Shown here: one piece after another, positions 12,401 through 23,500 of the stretch | How positions within the stretch are numbered: the stretch's first letter is position 1 | How the letters are laid out: each line of letters starts with the position of its first letter | Assembly (NCBI RefSeq): GCF_024586455.1 | Contig: NC_065921.1 | Location: 22,756,635 to 22,820,634 of the forward strand | Source: Bactrocera neohumeralis | Lineage: Eukaryota > Arthropoda > Insecta > Diptera > Tephritidae | DNA length: 64,000 bases | Direction: 5' to 3' | The notes under the pieces: model-generated | What the model saw: the letters and a program-made list of their open reading frames with translations, nothing else | Databases searched by the model: none | Told to the model about the DNA's origin: nothing | Translations under genes and position numbers: made by a program

Positions 12401-15400
12401 GGAATGCTCGTACTCTCCCGGCGCATCTCCATATCCACCATTCTTTGTATTATGTCACCGGAATAAACGGTTTTCAGATCCTGCACGACAAAAATAAAAA
12501 CGAAATATTGGCATAAACTAAAAACATAATACTGAAATATTAAGCCAAATCATACCGCTGCCGATCCCAATGGTGAGCCCTTCAGAAACGAAAACCTACT
12601 CATCAGTGTATTATTTGATATCGTCTCCCTATATTTAGTCTGTTATAAAACAAATTCAGCACAATTATTACTAAATACAATAAAATCGCAAAGAACTTAC
12701 CATTGGAGGCGGTATAATCAGATACGTACGTATGCTGTGTTGTTGTAATAGTGGATCATTGATGGCTTTCTCTGTACCATCTTCATATTGGAATTCATCA
12801 TCCAAACGTTCGAGTGTTTCGCCGCTAATGTGTACACGACCGGGTACGCCAGTATTCTCCAAACGATTAGCGATTTCAACATCTTTCGAATAAATATCGA
12901 ATTTCCATTTAGTGGCGCCAATCACGCCCGATAACACGCTACCCGAATGCACGCCAATGCGTATGTCCATTTCCAAGTCCCTGGTATCGCTGTAGCGGTA
13001 ACATGTACATATATATTAGTGTGTTACCAGAAATTTTACAACAGTTAAGGCTCACCGCTCCGTGTGGATCTCCTGTATCATGCGTAGACCAAGACGCACA
13101 CAAGCATTGGCGTGATCCTCATTGGGTATCGAGACATTCGCCACACAATAGTAGCAATCGCCCAAAAACTGTATTCTCAGCACATCCAAATCCTGTAAGG
13201 GATTAAGTTCTCTTGTAATTAAGTTCTTGAGTGAAAATTAGTGGTGTAACTACCAGCGCTGCATCATCAAATCTAACGTAGAGATCGTGTAGCGTCTCCA
13301 CCAGTGTTTTCACATCCACAGTTGTGGTTAGTTTGGTATAGTTGACCATATCAGCGTAGAGTATTGTCACATCGTTGTGTGTTTCAATGAAGAGTTTTCT
13401 ATATAACAATCTATTTCATAAAGAGTAGATAAAAAATTACTCCTTTGTAATTAAATTAAATTTTTATCACAAAACTATCTTTTCAGACTATTTTTCTAGA
13501 GAACATTATAAACATCATTCTATATAAGTATATAAAGCCTACACTAAAGAGAAGTTAAAAAAACCCTTGAGATGAGACATAAAAAGTTTATCTGTTTAAC
13601 ACAGTATCTGAAATCCTATTGCTTAATAAGCTTTACTTCGCCCCAATAGCGTTTAGAGCACCTCTCTTGAGTCAAAGTTAGAGACCCCAACTTTTGCCAA
13701 TGGCTTCTCTATAGCTATACAAGGCAATCGATGCATTTTTTTCTCTTCAATATTCGGCTTCCATGAAAGTTTCCAATTCAGGATGAGCCCTAGATATTTC
13801 AATGTATTCGCTGATTGCAGACGGATGTCTCCCATTCGCAGCAGCGGTGTCGGCGGGATCTTGTATCTTCTAGTGAATAAACCATCTCGGTTTTATTTCC
13901 TCACCCTTCCAAATCAAAGATTTTAGTTCAAATTCGGGAAAACTTGACGAAGTAACTGAGTTCAGTAAATTTTAAAAAATTCCAATAGTTAAAAAAAGGA
14001 CATTAGTTACTTCAGAGGTACTAAAATTCATAAGAATATAACAAATTTTATTTTAGAATGAAGAGTTATCACCAACACTCTATCCTCTAGAAAATTTGAT
14101 GCAAACTCCATAATATCCTTAGAAAGAAGTTGGGACATTGGCATTCACTCAAGTGCTTAAAAGTGCTGGACACCCTCAGCTGCCAACTGAGCGCTCAATC
14201 GTGTTTATCGAGAGCGCCGGCATATATTTTCTCTTCAGCATTCATACTCACTCTGCTTCTCGCTGGAAAGACGACCGTCTGCGCGAAGTTAAACTCGTGC
14301 GTGTTAAACGCAATTTTATATCCTCCTCTATTTTATCAGCAATTGGTGCCGGTATCATGCTTAGTAGTAATATTTTCTATGCAAATGGAAAAATTATAAT
14401 TTAAAAAACACGAACTTTTGTGAAAAATCCAGTTTTTTTATAAAGCACCTCTTGAGTTTTGGCAGCATGCAGCAGAAGATCCTCTTCGACACACTCACGC
14501 TTGTCTATGAAGGTTTGTCTTATCACTATTTCACGTGGTAAGCGAAAAAATAAACCCAATAAGTTGAGCCCCACCATAAACATGATTTCCGATATGATTT
14601 TCTCTTCGTCCATATTGGTGCCGCCATCAACTTTCATGCGATGCGTTATCGTCAGGAATAAAACAATATAACACAGTGATATTGTAACGCCCAAAATGAA
14701 TGGATGACGATGATTAAAAAACGGCATATATATGTAAACTGAATAGATAATGAAACTATAAAATATCGGCACAAAGATCTCATAACGGGTGACGGCATGA
14801 AACACCGGCACGGTTATATCTGCAAAGATGGATAAAAAACAACACGGATTATTTGTAATTAATTGTAATTTCATTTGCATATTTCTATTTCTTGACTAAC
14901 CCATTGTCGTAAGAAATATCATTGACAGAACTGCTACATAAATAATCCAAGCAAATTTCGTAATCGCCCGCTTCCATATGCCTATATAAATTACCACGAC
15001 AGACAAAATCGTGAATACCATATATATGGATATGTCAGTTGCCGCCTGAAATCGAATTTATTTAGCGAATATTTCAATAATCATTTTTATTGTGTAAAAA
15101 AATTCATTAAACCTCGTCAGAATTGACCAACAGCACACAATAGATGACCGTTATGGTGATGAGTACCGTCAAAAAGGTGGTCAATTGTATTCTTAGCAGG
15201 CGCGCCATGTAGGTTTGGTAAATCTTCTCCACGTCATATTTGCGGCAATATTCCTGCAAAAAAATTTCAGCACCTTTTACCTACAGTCCATTTAAGGTTT
15301 ATGCTTTGCGTCTTACCCTCAACACGCCCAGCTCATTTTTGCCCTTGAACTGATGTGTCACATCGTCTAATATTGTGCCAACATTGACCGAAGCTTTACG

Positions 15401-15424
15401 ATTACGATCGTAAGGTGCATACAT
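6419..15424 (-). CDS. ACX-type membrane adenylate cyclase, copy 1 (19 exons, 1136 aa)
   Basis: This enzyme makes cAMP from ATP. Its closest relatives are the Drosophila testis cyclases ACXA-E. Exons: 15317-15424, 15113-15253, 14901-15045, 14449-14819, 14252-14376, 13254-13398, 13056-13192, 12701-12989, 12556-12639, 12386-12480, 9984-10202, 9673-9919, 9498-9590, 9168-9436, 8999-9093, 7326-7477, 7103-7268, 6777-7010, 6419-6714. Phases agree at every junction, with no internal stop. Layout: short N-terminus, first six membrane helices (about 60-230), C1 cyclase domain (256-487), second membrane block (about 580-800), C2 domain (855-1136). Both metal-binding Asp are present, D313 (YADMVNYT) and D357 (FLGDCYYC), 44 residues apart as in known cyclases. 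C2 keeps the IEKIK lysines (about 917-919), D1058 and N1065/R1069 (DIWGNAVNMAAR), and K1105. Introns at 7478-8998 and 10203-12385 are swollen by transposons. Catalytic competence is inferred from these residues, and testis expression from the family. Confidence 0.93.
7510..8165 (+). mobile_element. LINE C-terminal remnant in intron 15 of cyclase 1
   Basis: Bases about 8040-8130 translate (plus) to CIEEGEMETLKHFLLHCSAF. This matches the Cys-His end of I/Jockey-type LINE ORF2, where EEETxEHLLCxCPAF is usual. The rest of the stretch is degenerate. The element is broken and lies antisense in the intron. Confidence 0.5.
8180..8942 (-). repeat. Dispersed repeat family 1, copy in intron 15 of cyclase 1
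   Basis: Read on the minus strand from 8942, this begins 'aagaagggctaagttcgggt' followed by 'actcttgcaacttgcaagca'. The same start is seen at 10330, 49549 and 52925. It contains 'ttttcgaacttccggctgac' and a 'gggcgtggcaccg' motif also present at 37.1-38.4 kb. There is no coding frame. Confidence 0.6.
10700..11460 (-). pseudogene. Broken SETMAR-like mariner transposase
   Basis: Minus-strand frames give LPGRFLEANVDKIKSLVYAN, LSNATIHRHKKRIGLVSKL, DPFLKRIVIGHENRF, then after a frame change IQSIVYFVPLPDHTTINSEM and YCVQLDKLGYELE. This is the order of a Hsmar1/SETMAR-type mariner. The catalytic GDEKW site reads GHENR, so the first Asp is lost. The C-terminus is missing. Confidence 0.8.
11480..12060 (+). 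pseudogene. Broken mariner transposase, second type
   Basis: Plus-strand pieces include RDNYHQQVF, then KSVITGDESWIYGYDPKTVD with the first catalytic Asp, and, in another frame, GVVHSEFLPTGQTVNKEYYG around 11985-12050. Stops and frameshifts separate them. The type differs from the adjacent minus-strand mariner at 10700-11460. Confidence 0.8.
13640..13860 (-). mobile_element. LINE reverse-transcriptase fragment in intron 5 of cyclase 1
   Basis: Minus-strand frame reads MGDIRLQSANTLKYLGLILN, then WKLSWKPNIEEK. This matches the KYLGxxLDxxLSWxxHI block downstream of the catalytic YADD motif of I/Jockey-type LINEs. Only this short piece remains. Confidence 0.65.
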
Positions 15425-15629
15425 CGCTTTGAGAAAAATTAAATTATAACGAAAAAATCATAATGACACTCTCAGCTGATAGTATTTATAATTGAATTGT
15501 CGTTCGCTTTTCGTTTTATACTATTCCTTTCATATTTGACGGAACACACTCTCTATTTCGTTTAACAAGTGTTTACATTCATGCTTACGGAACTGTAAGA
15601 GTATAAAGTTTTCGAAATACCGACTTCGA

Positions 15630-16250
15630 ATAAAACAAGAAAAAAATGTTAACTTCCACCACACCGAAGCTATAATATCCTTCATAAGAATATTTTTTAC
15701 AGCAAATTAGGATTTAAAAAAACTTTATTTTTATTTATATCGGTCAATATCGAAATAATATTCGTGAAGATATTCCGTACTAGGATTTGAGTTTGAGCGG
15801 TCAGTTGTATGGCAGCGATATACTATAGTTCGGATATATATATGTAGTAGCATTGTCTTAGGAAATAATCCATGCCAAATTTGTGAATATACTTGTATAT
15901 TGTCAAATAAAAACCTTTCCATACAAAGACTTGATTTTCGCAGCTCAGTTTGTATGACAGCTATATGTTTTAGTGATCCGATCTGAACAATTTTTTCGAA
16001 AACTGTAGCGGTACTCTAGAAAATAACGTATGCCGAATTTTGTGAAGAATTTCTGTCATATGAAAAAGTTTTCCTAAACAGGACTTCACTTTGATCGATC
16101 AGTTTGTATGGAAGCTATATGCTATAGTGGTCCGATATCGGCGGTTTTGATAGGAGAAATGGACGAGTGCGTAATTTCAGATCAATATCTTAAAAACTAT
16201 GGAACTAGTTTGCGTATATACAGACAAACGGGGATGATAAACCGACTGGT
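15630..16250 (+). repeat. Dispersed repeat family 2, intergenic copy between the cyclases
   Basis: Starts 'aaaaaatgttaacttccacc' and 'accgaagctataatatcctt', and ends near 'acagacaaacggggatgata'. Inside are three diverged units spaced about 140 bases (near 15795, 15940 and 16090), each with a version of 'cagtttgtatggaagctata' followed by 'tatagtggtccgat'. Other copies lie at 20470-21005, 21890-22510, 27940-28300, 47700-48070 and 49160-49400. Confidence 0.6.
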
Positions 16251-16259
16251 TAGGTAAGG

Positions 16260-17090
16260 TTGTGTTATATCTACTAATCTTTAGTAATGCCAGATGGTGG
16301 TTCGTTTTAATTTGAGCTGAAGTATTTTTCCTACGTAAACTATTTTTGTGATCTTCCAGAGCAACTTGATATCTAATTTTGATACCTCACATACTCCTTT
16401 GAACTGCGAAGCTACTACATGTTTAAGACGAGTTATAGATATGGATGTTTAGAAGAATTGGAGGTGATTAAGAGTATCTCTCCTGCTTACTTCCCTACAC
16501 CTTCTGCATCTGTCCTCATTACCAATGTCCATTCGACTCGCATCTGATGCCAGTAGGTTGTGACCTGTCACTAGGCCAACAACTATCCTGCGATTCATTC
16601 AAGACCGTGTAAGAAAAAAACATGCGTGCTTTTCTTCGAAACTCTTGCACATGAGCTTGGCGATCCTGCAAGTCCTTGTGTCTTGTGTCAGCCCTTTCGG
16701 AAATTTCTTTACGTATCGTTTTTAGCGACTTGTATTTTCCTGAAACGTTTCGGTTGCCAAGCGGAAGTCACTATTGGCAATCTCATCGGCTATTTCGCTT
16801 CCCGGAATGCCTTTGCGGCCTGAAACATTCTAAGGACATTCTCTGACGCAATGCATTATAGAATTATTACCTCAATTGCCGCCTGGCTAGCGGCGTATGT
16901 ATATATTGATCTTCTTTATGTTGTTTCCTGCATTGTTACCTATCTCTGCCACTTTCCTCGCAGCAAAGACTTCCACCTGAAAGATACTGCAGTATTCTGG
17001 AATCTCGAAAAGTCGCCTGAGGTCTAACTCCGAGCAATAGACTTCGGCGGCCTCTCCATTAAGTCGTCACGCTGGTAATTTATTCGTGTA
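16260..17090 (-). mobile_element. LINE RNase H-domain remnant
   Basis: Minus-strand frames give a run like a LINE-encoded RNase H: IPEYCSIFQVEVFAARKVAE (around 16960-17010), then GRKGIPGSEIADEIA (about 16800), and near 16550 a stretch like VGLVTGHNLL before the Cys-rich end. There are multiple stops. It resembles the I/Jockey-type fragments at 7510-8165, 13640-13860 and 59090-59430. Confidence 0.65.
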
Positions 17091-17455
17091 TATAAACCTT
17101 TCAGGTCTCCTACCTAGCTGTAATAAACTATATACATTATGTAATTCGTGGTGTATTAAGTTTGTTTGTTTGGTTTATAATTAGAAACCACATAGGCGAA
17201 TATTGCTGATGAGGGTTACAATAAATCAACGGACCATACGTCTTCAACTCTCATTGGAAACTTACTTTTCCTAATAAAACATTTGAAAACTGTCATATAC
17301 ACTGCTCAATATTGACTCTCTGTGCTTTTTAATAACGAATGAAATGACATTGTTTTATAATATGCACATATACATACATACTACAAGTATATGTATTACT
17401 TATATCTCCGATCACTAGTTTTAAACCTTTTTGTTCTCGACCATTGGCCACTCAA

Positions 17456-17461
17456 TTTATT
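17456..17461 (-). terminator. Candidate poly(A) signal AATAAA of cyclase 2
   Basis: TTTATT on the plus strand, about 70 bases beyond the cyclase 2 stop codon (17528-17530). Confidence 0.45.
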
Positions 17462-17527
17462 AATGATCTCATACATCTCATTTTACTTTAAGCATTTACA
17501 AATATTACTTAAGTTAGTTATACAAAT

Positions 17528-20500
17528 TTATGCCGTGTCAATATCAAAGCCGGTTTCAGTATTATCACTCGTTCGTTGCACGTAATTCAAATCGTCATCA
17601 ATTGTTACAAAATAAGTGGGAATAAAATCACGCCCCTTAACATATGTCTGTCCTCTATATGTACATTGAACATTGAAAGCCTTCAATATAAGTGCTGTTT
17701 CTTCAGTAACCTGAATTGAATCCTCTAAACCGGTAGAGTCCATACGTGAAGCCATATTAACCGCATTGCCCCAAATATCGTAAAATGGTTTGTACAAGCC
17801 CACAACGCCGGCCATAACAGGACCATTCGATATGCCTATAATGGAAGTATGAAACCATAAATGGAGGATGAGACATTCGAGATCCAGCATTGATAGGAAA
17901 AGCGCATTAAAGCATATTAACTATTTTTATTTATTTTCTTTAATGAGTTTTTCTTATCCACACACTATATAAAATTTGTTCTTAACAATGAATTAGTATA
18001 TTACCAATACGTAATGCACCTAGGGTACGCTTCTTATCATCACTTTGAATATTCTCCTCGTTGAATTCTTTCATTTTCTGCAGTAGATCCAAAGCAAAAC
18101 TCAACATAATGAATACAACTTCGTTTCCCGCAGCTGTACTATCCTGATTAAGTACAACACTTGGAGCTACATTTAAGCCTGAGAACGCACTTCTCGATAA
18201 AGCTTCATTCATACCATCATCTGAAATAAATACCAATAGATAAGGGTCCGGACATTAACGAACTTTACTCGTAGAATCAAGGACTTGAGTTGTACACAAA
18301 ACATTGAGCTAATATTTGATGTCATATTCTATGATATCATACAACGCAACACTGAAGGATTATTGTTGTAGTTTTGGCAGCAGAAAATTTCGAGTTATGC
18401 TGCCCAGTTGAGGGGCCTTCCTAAAATAAAGCGGGTCGGTTGTGATCACGATTACCGAATGCCGCAGGAGCTGTTATTTAGGGTCTCATGAGGCCTGGGG
18501 GAGTCTCAAAAGCAGTGCCGCATAGCCCACCTTTGTTCAGCACTTTAATTAATAATCGACTAAACTTTGGTAAAATTAAAGAATCTAGTGAGTGAGCCTA
18601 TAATAAATGTGTGCCTAATTAAAGTCATGTAATTTCAATGTGAAGGAATGGGAAAAAAGAAACTTCGTAGCCTGTTAAGTGAGTATGATTACTGTTTTAG
18701 GTACATATAATAGCATGCTTACCGGACGATGTTGTTGAGAATACTCGATTTCTTTTAACCATTGAGTTACCGGCATTCAAACCACATGCAGCCATATATG
18801 TCCAACCAGCAACTTTGATTTTCTCAATCTTATCGAGACCCTGATAGGTGCTTAGCTATTTTTTTTTAATATCATTCATTTACTCATCTAAGTACAGAAT
18901 AAAGCAAATGTTTCGCTCACCACTTCATCAAAATCGCAAATAATTTCATTCAAAACACGCATTCCAACCTGTTCGGTGTCGTAATTCCGTATGGTCGCAA
19001 ACATCACTGCTACGTTCTCATATTCCTCATAGCAGAGCTCACTCATCAACTGATCTTTCATGTAAATATTCACTTTACGAAAGGAAAGGATAAAGAAAAG
19101 CGTATTAAAAAGGATAATTAAAAAACGTGGTTTCATTTATTTGTACCTATTGAAGAGAGGCTTATATATTTGATATGATAAAATATATTTTGTGTAGGGG
19201 AAAAAACAAGTGCATGCTTAGTTTCAATTGAGACTTCTTAAGAACTCTCATAAAATTAATTATGGAAAACACAGTAAAGGATTGAATTTCTCTATGAAGT
19301 GTTGTGTGAACTTGTGGAACACTCTACACTGGTCAAAGAATATATGTATGTGAACTTGTGGAACACTATACACTGGTCAAAGAAAACACATATGTGAACT
19401 TGTGGAACACTGGTGGAAGAAAGTACATATGTGAACTTGTCAAACTGGTCAAAGAAAACCCATATGTGAACTTGTGGAACACTGAACGTTGGTCATAGAA
19501 AATATATATGTGAACTTGTGAAACACTATACTAACACTATACTCTGCCAAAGAAATGACATATGTGAACTTATGGAACAATGTACACTGTTGAGGCATTT
19601 TGGTCATGCCATATAAATACGTTTCGAAAAGTGAAAAAAATATTTATTAGAAAAAAGTTTGGTATTTGCCTTAAATATTCGTCCGAAATTACAAAAAATT
19701 CTTATATCTAATAGCTTACCTATATGAGATGGTAAAATATTACCAATCAAAATTGAAATGGTTTGGTTTGTAAATTTTGCATCCTCCTTTTTCTTTCTCA
19801 ACTCATGTTTCCAACTGTAAGAAAGCAAAAAAGAAAAACAATGTTCCATTTAGCTCAACAACAAATCATCATTTTACTCACTTAAAGTCCATTCGTGTAA
19901 TAAATTCAATTTCTCTGTTCATTATATGGAATATCCAAGCGGTTCTACACAGCACCATTATATGTGCGAATTCGGGAAAGAAATATGGATTGGAACTTAC
20001 GCTATATTCATACAAGAAATCATAGACCGCAAATACAACAATTACATAAATTATTGTCACCGAGAGAGCAATAATCCATTTTAAAACGTAAGAAATGTGC
20101 GTGAATAAAAATATTGTACCGACATGTATCACCACAGACTCGGTGACAGCCTGAAAATGTGGTATGTATATAGCATTGGTGAGATAGAGATTTATACTTC
20201 ATTTGTGGTGACTTACCCAAGGCGTAAAACATACGTTATTTATGTCATTCTGATTTGCATGTGTCTCGATAACTTCATTCACAACCCGGAACTGATTGCA
20301 ATCTAGCTAAAGAAAATACATATATGTATATAGAACTGTAGTAATGTAGTCGAAGAGTATATATCTTGTATATGTTATTCTCTTTCTGATGTGCTCGTCT
20401 CTTCTTGAAACATTTTTTAAAGTTTTTCATATCGCGAACAAAGTGCACAAAGTTTGCCACGATGTTTGTAACATACAAAAGGAACTATGGAGATACCTCA

Positions 20501-23500
20501 GTTTTTAAGGTATTGAACTGAAATTTTGCACACGTTCTTTCCTTACCAAGAAGCTGTTCCTTTATTAGAACCGTCGATATCGGACAACTATATCATATAG
20601 CTGCCATACAAACTGACCAATTAAACCTAAGTCCTTGTAGGGAAAACTTTTTTAGTTGACAAGATATATTATTTTCTTAGATATTACTATAATATCCGAA
20701 TATTTCAGATCGGGCGACTATAGCATATGCATAGCAGCCATATAAACTGAAAAATCAAACTCAATTGCTTATTTAGAAAACTTTTTATTTGACAGGATAT
20801 CTTCACCAAATTCGGCAGAAACTATTTTCTTAGACATTTCTGTAATATTCAAACAAATTGTACAGATCGGACAACTATAGTATAAAGCTGCTATACAAAC
20901 TGGCCGATCAAATGCAGGACAAATAACTTTGTATACAGGGTATGCTATAAAATATGTATGTTGAAGGGTATTATAGCTTCGGTGCAGCCGAAGTAAACAT
21001 TTTTCTTATTGTGACAGTGTTAGGTGTTGAAAACAATCGCATGTCTATACGTTACCATTTGCATTGTAATCAAAGAGAATTGCAGCAGTGCAATTAACAA
21101 ATATACGACGGTACGAAACTTGAAGTTTCTTTGTGCTCTATCCGATAGTTTGTATAACCAGTAGCTGAGCCGTTGTTTGGGTCCCGATATTAAAGGTGAA
21201 CCACAAAAGTATGCCCACACTTTTCTATACCACACCAAACAAAAGATGAATATGAACAAGATAACTGTGCAAATAGCCAAATCCCAAAATATAGAAATTT
21301 GTCTGATAAAATAAGCAATTGCTATTACAACAATTTACAGACAGATATATATATATATAAATACACTTACACTGCGTTGTAGTATTGTATTAGTATAATG
21401 GCCCAGGTGACTAACATGGCTACTAGAACGCTGTATTTGTGTAGTATGTCGGACTGTTGCATGAAGTTATACTCCCAACGCCAATTCTTGTAGCACATAA
21501 AGAGCCATGAAATGTTCGCATACATGGTGGACTTTTCACTTTCACTCCCCCTGCCGCGTGAACGTTGTCCAAATATCAATTTTCTATATCTATGTGTGTA
21601 CAGGTGGGAAAAAAGTTCTGAAAATAATTTTATTAATTTTCTTATAACGGCATTAACTTACTGCTGCACCAAACCGAAAATCGGAAATTTGCAACTCTCT
21701 TGATTCATCTCGAAATGCACCAGCGTTCTCATTTTTTGCGCTGAATCAACATCTTTAAATTCCTAAATTTTACAAAGTGTACGAAAGTATTTTAAAATTC
21801 TTAATGCAGAGTGGTGAGCTGTTACTTGCCTCATCAGCGGACAGTCCTCGTGTAAAGATGGATCGTCGCATTTGTGTACCAACAACCTTTGGATATAAAG
21901 AAACAAGAAAAAACGTTAAATTTGGATGCAGCGAAGCTATAATATATACATATACTATAAATAATTAAATATGAAAACGAAAGTGGACAACAGTTTGTAT
22001 TCGAAAACGGGTTGCTTATCCCCGTTTGATCGATCTAGTAACCTAACCGTAGGTTTCTTATTGAGGACAAAAGTTATCTTCAGTTGGCCAAAACCTTAAA
22101 TACTCTTCACAAATGTAAAAGTTTTCCAAACAAAAACTTTATTTTGATCGTTCAGTTTATATGGCAGCTTTGTGCTATATTCTTCCGATCTTTAAATATT
22201 ATAGCGCTGCTTTGGAAAATAACCCTTACTATATTTCAAGAATACACCTTGTCAACTAAGAAGTTTTTCGTACAAGGAGTGGGTTTTGATCGGTCAGTTT
22301 ATATGGTAGCTATATGCTAAAGTTGCCCGATATCGACGGTTCCAAGAGATGAGCAGGTTTTCAAGGAGACGGTGATGTATGTGAAATTTTAGATCGATAT
22401 CTCAAAATGTGAGGAACTAGTTAATATATATACATATATATATACAGACATACAGGGACAGGCATAGCTAAATCTACTCAGCTCGTCACACTGATCATTT
22501 ATATTCATAATTTATAGCGACTCCGTACTTTTCTGATGATGCAAACTTCGTGGCACATTTAATACACCATTTTCATCTAGTTTTACATTCCCTTCTCTCT
22601 CACACTCACCACGGGTTTAATGATTAAGAACGTGGTGATTTGGTATCTTCGCAAGAGCGGATCAAAGCCTGCCGCCTTTGTACCCGGTTCGTATTGAAAT
22701 CTTTTATCCAGCCGTTCCAAGGTTTGCTTGCTTATATGCACTCTACCCGGTAAGCCAGTGCTTTCCAGCCGATTGGCGATTTCGACATCTTTCGAGTATA
22801 TATCAAATTGCCACTTGGTAGCACCGATTACGCCCGATAAGACACTGCCAGAATGGACGCCAATGCGCATATCAATACCTAAATTTCTATTCTCTCTACA
22901 AATACCAAATGGCAGTTATGTAAAATTGTTATTTTTGTTATGCGAAAGATTTGAAATAAATCAGCTTTTATTTACCCCACTTCGCGTATGTCTTCAATCA
23001 TGCGGAGTCCGAGTTTCACACAAGCTCTGGCGTGCTCTTCATTGGGTATAGAAACGTTCGCAGCACAATAATAACAATCACCCAAGAACTGTATTCTCAA
23101 GACGTCTAACTCCTGTTTATTATAGAGTTTAATTAAAATGAGGGTTTTTTGAAAGTCGGTAGAAGAATACATATTCTCACCTGTGCGCCGTCATCGAATC
23201 GTACGAAGAGTTCGTGTAGCGTCTCCACAAGCGTTTTCGCATTCAAAGTTGTTGTAAGCTTGGTATAGTTGACTATGTCCGCATAAAGAATTGTGACGTC
23301 GTCGTGAGGCTCTATGAAGAGCTTTCTGAAAGAATATATATATGAGGTGAATTAAAAAATATAAACATATGTATATTGAAAGTATGTTTTCAGATTTATG
23401 AAGATACTTTAGAAAGTAAAGTTTAGAAAATCTTCCTTCTTATCGAGATCTCGATTAATTTAGATGTCAGTTAGATATATTTAAGACATGTAACAAAGAA

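Noticed and set aside
14130..14404. Two plus-strand frames of 88-89 codons
   Set aside because: They lie opposite exon 5 of cyclase 1, which has the supported splice sites and conserved sequence.
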